The notes below the pieces were generated by a model. It did not search any database, had not been told where the DNA came from, and saw only the letters and a program-made list of their open reading frames with translations. From assembly GCA_035384605.1 (NCBI GenBank), contig DAOOIV010000071.1, positions 1-28,701 on the forward strand: 28,701 bases of DNA, given 5' to 3'. Below, piece after piece: positions 1-8,648 of this stretch. Position numbers and translations under genes: made by a program. This DNA comes from Phycisphaerae bacterium. GTDB lineage: Bacteria; Planctomycetota; Phycisphaerae; UBA1845; PWPN01. Position 1 is the stretch's first letter. Each line of letters opens with the position of its first letter.

Positions 1-2
1 AC

Positions 3-1637
3 GAGCAGAACGATCGATCTGAAGGATTCCGCCAGCCACGGTACGACTGGGACCATGACTGTGATATCGATCAGGTTGATTTCGCGCGCTGGCAGTACTG
101 CCTCGGCCGACAGGAGCCGCAACAGTCGCTGTGGGATGACTACTTGTGCGTCGAACTTGACAGCAACGATGACCGGATGGTCAGCATCGAGGATTGGGAT
201 GCCTTTGAAGCCAACGCGACTGGGGCGGGCATCAGTTACAATCCAAAACCGCCTCCAGCGTCATCATCTCCGCTGGATCCGTGCGAAACACCTGAGAACT
301 ACTTCACCATCACCGCCTGGCGGAGCGTTCGTACTCATGGCACGGTTGGACCACTCGGGATTACCCTGGACCCGGACGCGGCGCCTGATAGTGCGGTGAT
401 CGAACCGCGTCAGGGCGACGTCCAGATCATCGAAGTGGACTTGGCCCAGCCGGCCTACCCGTGGACGGACCTATCCTTTGTCTACGTCACCGGCAGCGAT
501 GCCAGCCAGCCCTGGCCTATGTCGTATGATTTCGTCAACAATGATCAGACCTTCCGGCTCTTCTTCGATGCGACTGACCCGGACAATCGTCTTAACGATC
601 AGGTGTGCTACACGATCGACCTGTCCGACGCCCTGATCAGCCTGAACTGGACGGAGCTTGAGTGCGACGCCGATTGCTCGATTCGCATGCTGGCGGCGGA
701 CGTGGACGGCGACGTTACCGTGGAAGAGACCGACGATGAAGGGGCGATCGAGGCCGCCAACGGCCAGACCGCCGGTGAATCCAACATGCGTCTGGATATC
801 GACACTGACGGCACGATCACCGGCACCGAGACCACTGGTGCTGACTGGACCATTGTACATGCACTTCTCGACAACACGGTTGTTTGCTCGGGTGGCAGCA
901 TGACGATGGGGATAAGCCAGTCGATGAGCATGGCCGAAAGGGGTGATCAGACACAGGAATTGACCTTGCTGGCACTTCTACAACAGCAGCTGGCCGCGGG
1001 TCTTCTCAGCCCGACGGCAAACGTCTCGGCTCGGTGGGTGGTCCACGGAACGGGAGCAACATCGGTGACACTGCCGGCTGGCGGTGGGACGGTTGCGGTT
1101 GACCTGGTAGTCGCGACGGATGCGCCCATCTGGGGCCTCGAGGGCAGGCTGGCTGTCGATGCAGCCAACGTCGTCTCGATCAACTCGGCCGACTGGACCG
1201 AACTGGATAACGTGCTCTTCTCCCACAGAGTGGACGGCCACAACCAGAGCAGTTACTACGACCTGACGGTGATGGACTGGCTCTGGGCCAGGATGACGCC
1301 GGATGGCAGCGACGTCATCGACTCCGGCACCGACGTGGAAGCCTTGCTGGCGCCGGACCCGCCGACAGCGTGGACACTGACGAACAGCTTGGCTACGGTT
1401 GATGGGGCGATCGCCACCCCAGCCGGGGACCTGTTCACAACCACGGCCAGCATCGGTGGAGCGACCCGACAACTGCTGCCGGTTGGCCAAACCGCTGTGG
1501 CGACACTCTCGCTGACAATCAGCGGAACACCCGGTACCTACCACCTGACGCTGAATGACGGATCGTTCATCAATGAGGATATGGCGAGTGTCCCGATGGT
1601 TGGCGGACCTGAACTCGAAATCATTGTGGGGCAGTAG
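3..1637 (+). CDS. Secreted dockerin/cohesin-like protein, 5' end missing
   Basis: The frame is open from the left edge, so the protein is truncated at its N-terminus; about 545 residues are visible. The first 60 residues contain two acidic dockerin-like segments, one with the pattern DWDHDCDIDQVDF and one with LDSNDDRMVSIEDWDAF, like the calcium-binding repeats at the ends of many planctomycete exported proteins. A middle stretch has two more EF-hand-like loops, DVDGDVTVEE and DIDTDGTITGTE. The last 200 residues are rich in Val, Thr and Gly and look like a beta-sandwich of cohesin type, starting near VSARWVVHGTG. The gene ends with tandem stops (TAG TAA). It is probably exported, but the signal peptide would lie outside the window. 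Function is unknown; adhesion or extracellular assembly is an inference. Confidence 0.75.
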   Translation, partial: EQNDRSEGFRQPRYDWDHDCDIDQVDFARWQYCLGRQEPQQSLWDDYLCVELDSNDDRMVSIEDWDAFEANATGAGISYNPKPPPASSSPLDPCETPENYFTITAWRSVRTHGTVGPLGITLDPDAAPDSAVIEPRQGDVQIIEVDLAQPAYPWTDLSFVYVTGSDASQPWPMSYDFVNNDQTFRLFFDATDPDNRLNDQVCYTIDLSDALISLNWTELECDADCSIRMLAADVDGDVTVEETDDEGAIEAANGQTAGESNMRLDIDTDGTITGTETTGADWTIVHALLDNTVVCSGGSMTMGISQSMSMAERGDQTQELTLLALLQQQLAAGLLSPTANVSARWVVHGTGATSVTLPAGGGTVAVDLVVATDAPIWGLEGRLAVDAANVVSINSADWTELDNVLFSHRVDGHNQSSYYDLTVMDWLWARMTPDGSDVIDSGTDVEALLAPDPPTAWTLTNSLATVDGAIATPAGDLFTTTASIGGATRQLLPVGQTAVATLSLTISGTPGTYHLTLNDGSFINEDMASVPMVGGPELEIIVGQ

Positions 1638-1712
1638 TAACGGCACAGGACGGCAGTCCTGTGAAGAACTGGGCCGCTGCTTGTTCGGTGTGATCGTACC
1701 AAAGGCATGAAG

Positions 1713-1749
1713 TGCGGAGGGAGCAATTGCCCAGAGTGCTCCCTCCGCA
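1713..1749. terminator. Perfect 13-bp hairpin between convergent genes
   Basis: Positions 1713-1725 (TGCGGAGGGAGCA) are the exact reverse complement of 1737-1749, with an 11-nt loop. The hairpin lies between the tandem stops of the dockerin-like gene and the 3' end of the converging ATPase pseudogene, where a bidirectional terminator would be expected. No run of T follows on either strand, so intrinsic termination is not certain. It could also be a recombination scar or a protein site. Confidence 0.55.
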
Positions 1750-1759
1750 TAATTCCCGC

Positions 1760-2376
1760 TCATACCTTGCCCTGCATCAGCGGGCCGATATGGTGTTGGA
1801 AGGTTTCTTCGATCACTTTCCGGTCCTCGGCCGGAACCTTGTTCAAGACGCAGACGGCGAGGGCCCGGGCAAACTTGTTGCCACGCTCCAACCTGGCGCA
1901 GAGAGCCAGAAGTCGCCTGGTCGTGAGGACTGTGGTCAGTTCCTCGTTGGCCTGAGTTTGCCCGTGCCGCTGGGGCCGTAGAGGAAGACCCGCTCGTTGT
2001 GCTCGACGGCCTCGGCCACGTCGCGGGCGGGGTCGGTCCAGCCCTTGACACGCCACTGCGGGCAAGGCCCGCCGGTCGCGGCGCGACCGATGCCACTTCG
2101 TGGCTCGCGGCGCGTCAAGGGCCAGACGAAGGTCGGATCGGGCTGGGGGATCAGGGGGTGCTCGACGCCGTAGCGGGCGGTCATCGGGCAGCCGGCCACT
2201 TCCAGGCGGTAGTGCAGGCACTCGTTGACCTTGCGGACGTTGTGGGCCGCCAGGAAACCGGCGAAACGCTCCGAGCACAGGGGGTGTTCGGGGAACCGAG
2301 CCCTGAAGACCTCCGGCTCGATCTTGTGGTCGGTCCGCAGGTGCGGAATCAGGGGCTCTGACGGGATGAGGTACAT
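1760..2376 (-). pseudogene. AAA+ ATPase (CobS/MoxR-like), internally deleted and frameshifted
   Basis: Two reading frames together give parts of one protein. The first runs from ATG 2376 for about 140 residues and ends in a Walker A motif, FLYGPSGTGK, at about 1957-1985. A few codons later it stops. A second frame then continues without a gap to the stop at 1760 and encodes a tail containing ELTTVLTTRRLLAL and VLNKVPAEDRKVIEE. That tail resembles the C-terminal helical part of CobS-like AAA+ ATPases, which normally lies about 150 residues beyond Walker A. Walker B, the sensors and the arginine finger are absent. The simplest reading is a deletion with a frameshift next to the Walker A lysine, near 1950-1957. 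It cannot act as an ATPase. An assembly collapse is possible but would have to be exact. Confidence 0.7.
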
Positions 2377-2463
2377 ACAACTGGCAAATCGATCCGCCCG
2401 ATGATACCTTCCGCCCATCTGTAACCGCCTCAGGGGGATGAGAACGGCCCGGAAGCCTGGAGC

Positions 2464-3744
2464 ATGAGCGACAACGCACACAGCGGTTTGCGCGACCTAT
2501 CCACCGCCCAGTGGAAAGCCGGCATCGCCGCGTGGCTGGGGTGGATGTTTGACGGGCTGGACATGCACCTGTACACGCTGGTGGCCCTGCCGTTTGTGGC
2601 CGAGCTGCTGCGCGTTTCGATCAAGGATCCGGCGGCGGGCTACTATGGTTCGTGGATCCAGGCGAGTTTTCTGGTCGGCTGGGCCTTGGGGGGAGCGTTC
2701 TTCGGGCGCATCGGCGACCGCCTTGGCCGCACTCGTACGCTCATGCTGACCATCCTGACCTACGCTGCCTTCACGGGTCTCTCGTTCTTCGCCCAGACGT
2801 GGTGGCACCTGCTGATTTTCCGGTTTCTGGCGGCGCTGGGGATCGGAGGCGAATGGGCGGTCGGGGCTTCGCTGCTGTCGGAGACCTGGCCGAAGCGGTT
2901 GCGGCCGTGGGTCGCGGCCGTACTCCAGACCAGCGGCAACTGCGGTGTACTGCTGGCCAGCCTGGCTTACTACGTGATTGCCCGCATGGAAGCGCCGAAC
3001 CGCGCCGTGTTCCTGGTGGGCATCCTGCCTGCACTGATCGTGTTCTGGATTCGACGGGCGGTGCCGGAGTCTTCTCACTGGGAAGCGGTCAAGCGGCACG
3101 AACGGGACCAGCCCGGCATCGCAGATCTCTTTCGTGGCTCGATCCGACGCACGACGTTACTGACGGTCTTCGTATGTGCCACCACGCTGACCGCTCACTG
3201 GGCGTTTTTGTTCTGGTATCTGCAACATTTCCACGGGCTGGAGAGCCTGCAAGGCTGGAGCGAGGCGCGGCGCAATGCCTTGGTGAGCCAGGCGATGTTC
3301 CTGGTGATGGCCTCGGCTATCGCGGGCAACTTCCTGGCCGGTTTTCTGGCAACGCGATTGGGTTTCCGCCGGGTCATTCTGCTGTTATGTGTGGCTTACT
3401 TCGGGTCGCTGACGTTGGCGTACGGCGTTCCTCGCGATCATCGGAGCCTGCTGGCATGCTTGCCCCTGGCCGGGCTATCGCAAGGCATCTTCGCCCTGTT
3501 TACCATGTATCTGCCGCCATTGTTTCCGACGTTGCTTCGCACGACGGGGGCCGGTTTCTGCTACAACATCGGCCGGGTCGTGGCAGCCGGCGGCACGGTG
3601 TTTTTCGGTTTGTTCTCGAAGGTAGGCGACCATCGGCCGGCAATTCTCTGTGCCGGTCTGCTGTTCCTGCCTGCGGCCGTGGTGGCGTATTTCCTGCCGG
3701 AGGATCGCTGGCAAAGGGGGCACGACGCCGGCCCCAGGGCATGA
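2464..3744 (+). CDS. Major facilitator superfamily transporter
   Basis: A 426-residue inner-membrane protein with about 12 hydrophobic segments, the usual MFS size. The first helix carries WLGWMFDGLDMHLYTL, similar to the DGxD helix of the aromatic-acid and sialate (AAHS/NanT-like) branches. The loop after helix 2 holds the MFS motif A as GRIGDRLGRTRTL, and GIGGEWAVGASLLSE follows near helix 4. The substrate cannot be read from the sequence; small organic acids or sugar acids are plausible. It starts at ATG 2464 behind a weak purine-rich stretch, divergent from the ATPase pseudogene. The next gene is a second MFS protein of a different branch, so this is not a recent tandem duplication. Confidence 0.85.
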   Translation: MSDNAHSGLRDLSTAQWKAGIAAWLGWMFDGLDMHLYTLVALPFVAELLRVSIKDPAAGYYGSWIQASFLVGWALGGAFFGRIGDRLGRTRTLMLTILTYAAFTGLSFFAQTWWHLLIFRFLAALGIGGEWAVGASLLSETWPKRLRPWVAAVLQTSGNCGVLLASLAYYVIARMEAPNRAVFLVGILPALIVFWIRRAVPESSHWEAVKRHERDQPGIADLFRGSIRRTTLLTVFVCATTLTAHWAFLFWYLQHFHGLESLQGWSEARRNALVSQAMFLVMASAIAGNFLAGFLATRLGFRRVILLLCVAYFGSLTLAYGVPRDHRSLLACLPLAGLSQGIFALFTMYLPPLFPTLLRTTGAGFCYNIGRVVAAGGTVFFGLFSKVGDHRPAILCAGLLFLPAAVVAYFLPEDRWQRGHDAGPRA

Positions 3745-3813
3745 AGGCCAACCGACTATCAACGGGTTTGCAGTTTTGCAGTAGAAAACCGTGACTCGTT
3801 CGAGGTAGTTGTC

Positions 3814-3924
3814 ATGCGGGTGCCGCGGTCGATGACGATTACCCTGGTGCTGGGCGCGCGGCGCCTGTTCGCACTGGCGGTGTCCGAGCGGTTCATGCCT
3901 GTGTGCCGGAGTCTTCGACGATGA
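3814..3924 (+). CDS. Possible 36-residue leader ORF, coupled to the next transporter
   Basis: A short frame with a GAGG eight bases before its ATG. It ends in TGA overlapping the ATG of the following MFS gene (ATGA, 3921-3924). The product would be Arg-rich with a short hydrophobic stretch (ITLVLGARRLFALAV). The ribosome binding site and the stop-start overlap argue for translational coupling. The length and composition give no family, and the frame may be chance. Confidence 0.25.
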   Translation: MRVPRSMTITLVLGARRLFALAVSERFMPVCRSLRR

Positions 3925-5261
3925 GCGACGCAGAACAAAGAGTGACGCTTGGTGTCGACCAGCAAAAGCGGCGAGCAAGTGTTTTTCGGGGCAACGTCCT
4001 GGTGCTGGGGCTGGTGAGTTTGTTCACCGACCTGTCCAGCGAGATGATGAACCCGCTATTGCCGATCTTCATCGCCGGGCTGGTGCCGCTGGGCATGGCC
4101 CCGGTGTACGTCGGGCTGGTGGAAGGGGTCGCAGAGACGACGGCCAGTCTGCTGAAGCTGGTCTCCGGCCGGATCAGCGACCGTCTGGGGAGGCGAAAGG
4201 CCCTGGTTGTAGCGGGCTATGGCATTTCGACGGCGGTGCGGCCTTTGATGGCCTTGGCGGGGCTGGTGGGGGCGGCTTGGGGCGGCTGGCAGGTGGTGGG
4301 ATTGAAATTTCTGGATCGTGTGGGCAAAGGCATCCGCACCTCGCCGCGGGATGCGTTGATCGGCGACTCCGTGGGGGCCGACGTTCGCGGGCTGGCGTTC
4401 AGCTTCACTCGGGCGCTCGATCATGCGGGGGCGGTGCTCGGTTCGCTGGTTTCGGTGTGCATCCTGATGGCTATGCTGGGCTACGGGATATGGAGAAGCA
4501 GCGACGCCAAGCCCACACAGGACGAGATGACCGCTCTGCGATGGCTGTTCGGCATCGCCCTGATTCCGGGGCTTCTGGCGGTGGCGACACTCATCCTGAA
4601 GGTTCGTGAGATTGCTCCTCGGCCGCGCCGGTCGGTCTCGGGGGCGCAGGAAAGCAAGGGGATGGCGACTGCTGCCGGAGCATGGAAACGCCTGCCTCGG
4701 CGTTTCTATCCCTTTGTGGGCGTTGTGGTGCTGTTTACGCTGGGCAACAGCTCGGACATGTTTTTGCTGCTTTACGCTTGGCAAAAATTCCGGCTTGGAC
4801 TGCCGGCGGTCATCGGATTGTGGATCGTGCTGCATCTGTCCAAGATCGTCTTCAGTTTCCCCGGAGGGATGCTCTCGGACCGGCTGGGTCGGCGGCCGAT
4901 GATCGTGGCGGGCTGGGTGACGTATGCGCTGGTGTATCTGGGACTTTCGCAGGCGCAGGCGGAATGGCAGTTCTGGGCGTTGTTCCTGGCCTACGGATTC
5001 TATTACGGCATGAGCGAAGGCGCGGAGAAAGCCCTGGTCGCCGATTTCGTCCCCAGCCAGCACCTCGGGACGGCCTACGGCGTCTACAACGGCGCGGTCG
5101 GCCTGGCGGCACTGCCGGGCAGCCTGCTGTTCGGCGTCTTCTGGGCGGTGATCGGGCCGGGCTGGGCATTCGGCATCGGGGCCGCGCTGGCGGGTCTGGC
5201 CGCGGTGCTGCTGATGGTGCTGTTGACCGAGACTCGCATCACAGCGGCTCGCCGTAGCTGA
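3921..5261 (+). CDS. Major facilitator superfamily transporter, SLFTDLSSEMM type
   Basis: A 446-residue, roughly 12-helix membrane protein. The N-terminal signature SLFTDLSSEMMNPLLP, then GVAETTASLLKLVSGRISDRLGRRK and RVGKGIRTSPRDALI, define a widespread bacterial MFS subgroup annotated only as MFS transporter and often assumed to be a drug or metabolite exporter. The second half has the matching GGMLSDRLGRRP motif, showing the two-fold repeat of the superfamily. ATG 3921 is preferred because GGAG lies nine bases upstream; an in-frame GTG at 3903 is a weaker alternative. The last 23 bases overlap the end of the converging glycosidase-like gene. Substrate unknown. Confidence 0.85.
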   Translation: MSDAEQRVTLGVDQQKRRASVFRGNVLVLGLVSLFTDLSSEMMNPLLPIFIAGLVPLGMAPVYVGLVEGVAETTASLLKLVSGRISDRLGRRKALVVAGYGISTAVRPLMALAGLVGAAWGGWQVVGLKFLDRVGKGIRTSPRDALIGDSVGADVRGLAFSFTRALDHAGAVLGSLVSVCILMAMLGYGIWRSSDAKPTQDEMTALRWLFGIALIPGLLAVATLILKVREIAPRPRRSVSGAQESKGMATAAGAWKRLPRRFYPFVGVVVLFTLGNSSDMFLLLYAWQKFRLGLPAVIGLWIVLHLSKIVFSFPGGMLSDRLGRRPMIVAGWVTYALVYLGLSQAQAEWQFWALFLAYGFYYGMSEGAEKALVADFVPSQHLGTAYGVYNGAVGLAALPGSLLFGVFWAVIGPGWAFGIGAALAGLAAVLLMVLLTETRITAARRS

Positions 5262-8070
5262 TCACCGTGACTCGTGCGCGGGGTTGGGCTTCGCCGCCGG
5301 TGTCACAGTGAAAGCGGACCTCGTTGGCCCCTGCCTCCAGGGTTGGCACGTCTCCCTGCGGGTTGACATCGCCAATAAAGCCCCCATCCTTGCCATAGTG
5401 CTTGCAGTCGGCCGGCGAGTTGAACTCGATATAGCTGCCGCTCTCCATTTCGACCGGGAACACAAGTGTCTTTCCCCCGATGGTGATCGACGGATCCTTG
5501 AGCTTGTTCATGAACACCGAGAGCCCGCGGATGGGACTGAGATAGCAGGTGACGGTGTCCTCGGCCGGGAGGTTGTTGTACCAGAGGCTGATGGTCTCGA
5601 CCTGCCTGAAGTCTACGTGTTCGCGAAAGATCGAATAGGCCCAGCCATAGGGCCAGGTGTACTGCCGCCAGCGCTCGCCTTCCGGCTCAACCAACTCGAA
5701 ATAGCGCCATCCGGTAAAATCCACGTTGATGTAGTGGTCACCAATCCCGTGCGAGACATGAGGCGGGCTGGTCAGTTGCACGTTCAGCACCTCGCCTTTG
5801 CCATCGCCGTGCACCCACAGGCCCAGGCCCTCGTGTTTTTCGAGGCTAAGCGGCGGGGCGAACTTCTTGCCGACCTTGGCCCAGGCTGCGGTTCGGCCCA
5901 CCTTGCCCGAGTTGGATGCAGTGAAGGCTCCACTGACAGCACCGACCTTGACCTGCCCGGTGCTCGGCCGCAGATCGGCCGTCACGCCGGTGTTGACCGC
6001 CCGCTCAGAGAAGTCAGACGTATCGGAGAAATCCTCGACCACAAGGCCGCCCGGGGTGTCATAAGGCGAGATCGATGGCAGGGCCTCGATCCGCAACCGC
6101 ACGGGCTGTCGCCGATAGGGGTTTTCGACCCGCCAGATCCGCGCGCAATCCTCCCGGCTCTCGACCTTGTGCTTGGCGTACTGCACCGGCCGCAGGCGCC
6201 ATCGGCCGTCTTCGGCCTTGAACAGCGTGAATTCCTTGCCCACCTCGGCAAGTTTCGTTCGCGTGGCCTCATCGAAGTACTTCGCGTGCCGAAGCTCCTC
6301 ATAGTTTCGCATGATCTCGGCCAAGCGTCCGAAAACGGGGACGGTGTTGATGTTGCCGGGGTTGACGCCCATGATCGAGAAGCCGCAATCGTTGCCGATG
6401 CACTTGCCGCAGAGATACTCGATGTCGTCTGAGAAGGTGGGTTCGTTCTGGATATCGCTGTATGTCTTGACCGCCCACCAGCCCAGGTGCCCCGGCAGGA
6501 ACATCCGGGCCAAGCCGGCGTTGGCCTCGCAGTGCAGGTCGATGAACCGCTTGTGGCTGCGATTGGGGTGATCCCAGGCCCCCATGCGCGAACGAACATA
6601 CCATAGGTGGTGATGGAAGGTGCTCATCTCCATCACCGGCGGCTTGTTGAGCCGCTTGAACAGCTCAAAGACGAACTTCGAGCCGTAGTGCCAGCCGTAT
6701 TCGTTGCCGCCGAGGATGCCTTCGCCATCAAGAGCGTCCAGGTACATCATGTCGAAACCACAGGCGTTGTAAGTGTCGGCCGTCTTCTGGGCGACTTCCT
6801 CCAACAGCGTCGAGTCGCCGTCGGGTGTGAAGAGGAAGAAACACTGTTTCAAATGGTGCACCTTGGCCCCGGCCTTGTGTGCCGCGACCTTCGTGCCGTG
6901 GGCTCCTCGCTGGCACTTGGTGAAAGCATATGGCTTGTCCTCGGACAGGCCCGCGTAGACGATCAACTCGTCGTCGATCTGCAACGTCAGGCTGTTCCGT
7001 TCGAAGAAACCCGTCTTGAGGTTTCGTCCTTCAAGACTCTCGTTCACGGACACGGTGGCCGAATCAGCCGTGATATCCGAGGCAAGCGTGTACGTCGCGT
7101 CTTTGCCGAGGCGAGGGTCGGGTACGGGCGTCACCCAAGGAGCATCCTTGGCGATGAAGAACGCATATGTGTGCAGACCCGCCTTGATGCCTGCTTCGTG
7201 CAGGCGATCCACAACCGCCTTCATGCTCGCCAACCCGTTCGGATAGATCTCCGGATTCGGCCGGCAGTCACCGAAGCGGAAGGACCGCCCGCCGTGGAAG
7301 TCGATCTGGTTCATTCCGAGGCGTTTAGCGAGCCTGATCCAATCGTCGACCGTCTTTTCGTTGAGGTCGCCGAAATCGAAGAGGTATGAACCCTTGTTGA
7401 CGTCGTGATCCATGGCCCACGGTCCGCCCAGAGGTGAATGGGGCAGGTCGGGGGCATCGGTCACCACCTGCTGCAAGATCTGTCGGAGTTGGTCCGGCGG
7501 GCACGCCACGACGGCCGCCTGTGCACCCGCACAACCGAACCGCGGGTAGGACAGCGCTTCCAGACGACTGACCGGTCGCGGAATCTCGCGGACGTTGGTT
7601 TTCAGATTCAGGGCCAAGGTACATGCCGCGAGCGGTTCGTCCGCCTGGGCCTGGAGGGTGAGCGGCAGATCGAAGAACGTGAACACTTCGACGCCGGGCC
7701 CTTCCAGCGAGACCACCTCGACGACGAAATAGCGGGAATGAGAGATAAGCTTGAGGACCGCCCGCGCATCGGTGCCGGCGAAGCCGAGCACCACCAGATC
7801 CCCATCGGCTTTCGCCGAGCCGGCCGGGTGCCGCTTCCCGGCAATCTCGACCTGGGCGACCGGCACAGGCCGGCAATAGTCCGTACCGCGCTGCTTGTCG
7901 ATGAAGTGGAGGCTCCGGGCATCGGCACCGAGGGTGTACTTGACGAAGTCGGTTTCGACCGTAACCGCGGCTTTCTCGCCCTCAGGCGGCGCGTCCGCGG
8001 CCGGCGCGAGGGGAGCGACAGCAAACAGGGCAAGCAACCCGATCGAGACGGTTCGACGACTGATGGACAT
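5239..8070 (-). CDS. Secreted TIM-barrel glycoside hydrolase-like protein with C-terminal carbohydrate-binding region
   Basis: A 943-residue protein. ATG 8070 is chosen over an in-frame ATG at 8088 because GGGGAG sits eight bases upstream. Residues 1-26 form a signal peptide with an ARG-rich start, a hydrophobic core and cleavage near APAADA. Residues 40-210 look like the beta-sandwich that precedes many alpha-glycosidase barrels. The barrel starts near 235, with DFGDLNEKTVDDWIRLAKRLGMNQIDFHGG, LHEAGIKAGLHTYAFF and CGFDMMYLDALDGEG; Asp445 is a candidate catalytic acid by analogy with the GH31/GH36 group. Residues 325-410 are an insert with LQIDDELIVYAG and RGAHGTKVAAHKAG motifs. Residues 675-860 resemble a galactose-binding-like beta-sandwich. 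The product is probably exported and acts on an unknown glycan. No named GH family could be assigned by eye. Confidence 0.75.
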   Translation of the reverse strand: MSISRRTVSIGLLALFAVAPLAPAADAPPEGEKAAVTVETDFVKYTLGADARSLHFIDKQRGTDYCRPVPVAQVEIAGKRHPAGSAKADGDLVVLGFAGTDARAVLKLISHSRYFVVEVVSLEGPGVEVFTFFDLPLTLQAQADEPLAACTLALNLKTNVREIPRPVSRLEALSYPRFGCAGAQAAVVACPPDQLRQILQQVVTDAPDLPHSPLGGPWAMDHDVNKGSYLFDFGDLNEKTVDDWIRLAKRLGMNQIDFHGGRSFRFGDCRPNPEIYPNGLASMKAVVDRLHEAGIKAGLHTYAFFIAKDAPWVTPVPDPRLGKDATYTLASDITADSATVSVNESLEGRNLKTGFFERNSLTLQIDDELIVYAGLSEDKPYAFTKCQRGAHGTKVAAHKAGAKVHHLKQCFFLFTPDGDSTLLEEVAQKTADTYNACGFDMMYLDALDGEGILGGNEYGWHYGSKFVFELFKRLNKPPVMEMSTFHHHLWYVRSRMGAWDHPNRSHKRFIDLHCEANAGLARMFLPGHLGWWAVKTYSDIQNEPTFSDDIEYLCGKCIGNDCGFSIMGVNPGNINTVPVFGRLAEIMRNYEELRHAKYFDEATRTKLAEVGKEFTLFKAEDGRWRLRPVQYAKHKVESREDCARIWRVENPYRRQPVRLRIEALPSISPYDTPGGLVVEDFSDTSDFSERAVNTGVTADLRPSTGQVKVGAVSGAFTASNSGKVGRTAAWAKVGKKFAPPLSLEKHEGLGLWVHGDGKGEVLNVQLTSPPHVSHGIGDHYINVDFTGWRYFELVEPEGERWRQYTWPYGWAYSIFREHVDFRQVETISLWYNNLPAEDTVTCYLSPIRGLSVFMNKLKDPSITIGGKTLVFPVEMESGSYIEFNSPADCKHYGKDGGFIGDVNPQGDVPTLEAGANEVRFHCDTGGEAQPRARVTVISYGEPL

Positions 8071-8234
8071 GGAATGATCTCCCCGCAATGAACCAACCCT
8101 GGAACGGTTTCCCGCAAACGCGGTTGATAGGTTAATCAGTTGCGTCCGGCGCGTGAAGAAGACCGGCCCGGCGACGGACCCAAGCCGCGGGGGACAACCG
8201 GTGAAGAAGGGCGAACGGCGAAACCCGACCGGGA

Positions 8235-8573
8235 CTACTGAGCCAACTGCAGGCCGGCGAGACCCGTTGCGACATCGTCATAGACATCGAAGATCTTATC
8301 GAGGCCGGTGACGAGAAAGACGCCCCAGACATGGATACTGATCGCGCACAGGTGCAGCTTTCGCTTGTTGTTGATGACCACCGCTTTGCGCAGTTTGAGC
8401 AGCCTGGCGATGTTCGAGGAGTTGAGGAAGGTGACTTCCTGGAAGTTCAGCACGACGTCGAGATCGGTGCGTTGCTCGACCGTATCGAGAACGGTGGTCA
8501 AGTCGTCCGTGAACTGCGGATCGTCAGCCAATTCAACCAGCAAGACGTTGTCGGACCAGTTTTCAATCGGCAT
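8235..8573 (-). CDS. STAS-domain protein, anti-sigma factor antagonist-like
   Basis: A 112-residue single-domain protein. The core pattern DLDVVLNFQEVTFLNSSNIARLLKLRKAV matches STAS domains of the SpoIIAA/RsbV type. The Ser pair in NSSN lies where partner kinases phosphorylate these proteins. ATG 8573 follows AGAGG at proper spacing and begins right at the domain (MPIENW). Upstream in-frame codons have no ribosome site and lie inside the promoter. No anti-sigma kinase or phosphatase gene is adjacent, so its partners must be encoded elsewhere. A role in partner switching is inferred from the family. Confidence 0.8.
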   Translation of the reverse strand: MPIENWSDNVLLVELADDPQFTDDLTTVLDTVEQRTDLDVVLNFQEVTFLNSSNIARLLKLRKAVVINNKRKLHLCAISIHVWGVFLVTGLDKIFDVYDDVATGLAGLQLAQ

Positions 8574-8610
8574 ATACCACCTCTCAACGGTCTTGGGTAT
8601 CGTTGGCGCC

Positions 8611-8639
8611 ACTCTACTGTGGCCCTGCAAGTCTGTCAA
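8611..8639 (-). promoter_or_regulatory. Sigma-70-type promoter of the STAS gene
   Basis: On the reverse strand TTGACA (8639-8634) is followed after exactly 17 bases by TAGAGT (8616-8611). A start near 8604 would give a leader of about 30 nt carrying the ribosome site. It lies just past the stop of the upstream RNase HII-like gene, so the STAS gene can be expressed independently. Confidence 0.6.
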
Positions 8640-8648
8640 CGCGGCCGT

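Noticed and set aside
978..2096. Long reverse-strand open frame opposite the dockerin-like gene
   Set aside because: Arg/Ser/Pro-rich shadow of the forward gene, no ribosome site, no recognisable domain.
5284..6432. 382-codon forward frame opposite the glycosidase-like gene
   Set aside because: Antisense shadow; the opposite frame has signal peptide, domains and ribosome site.
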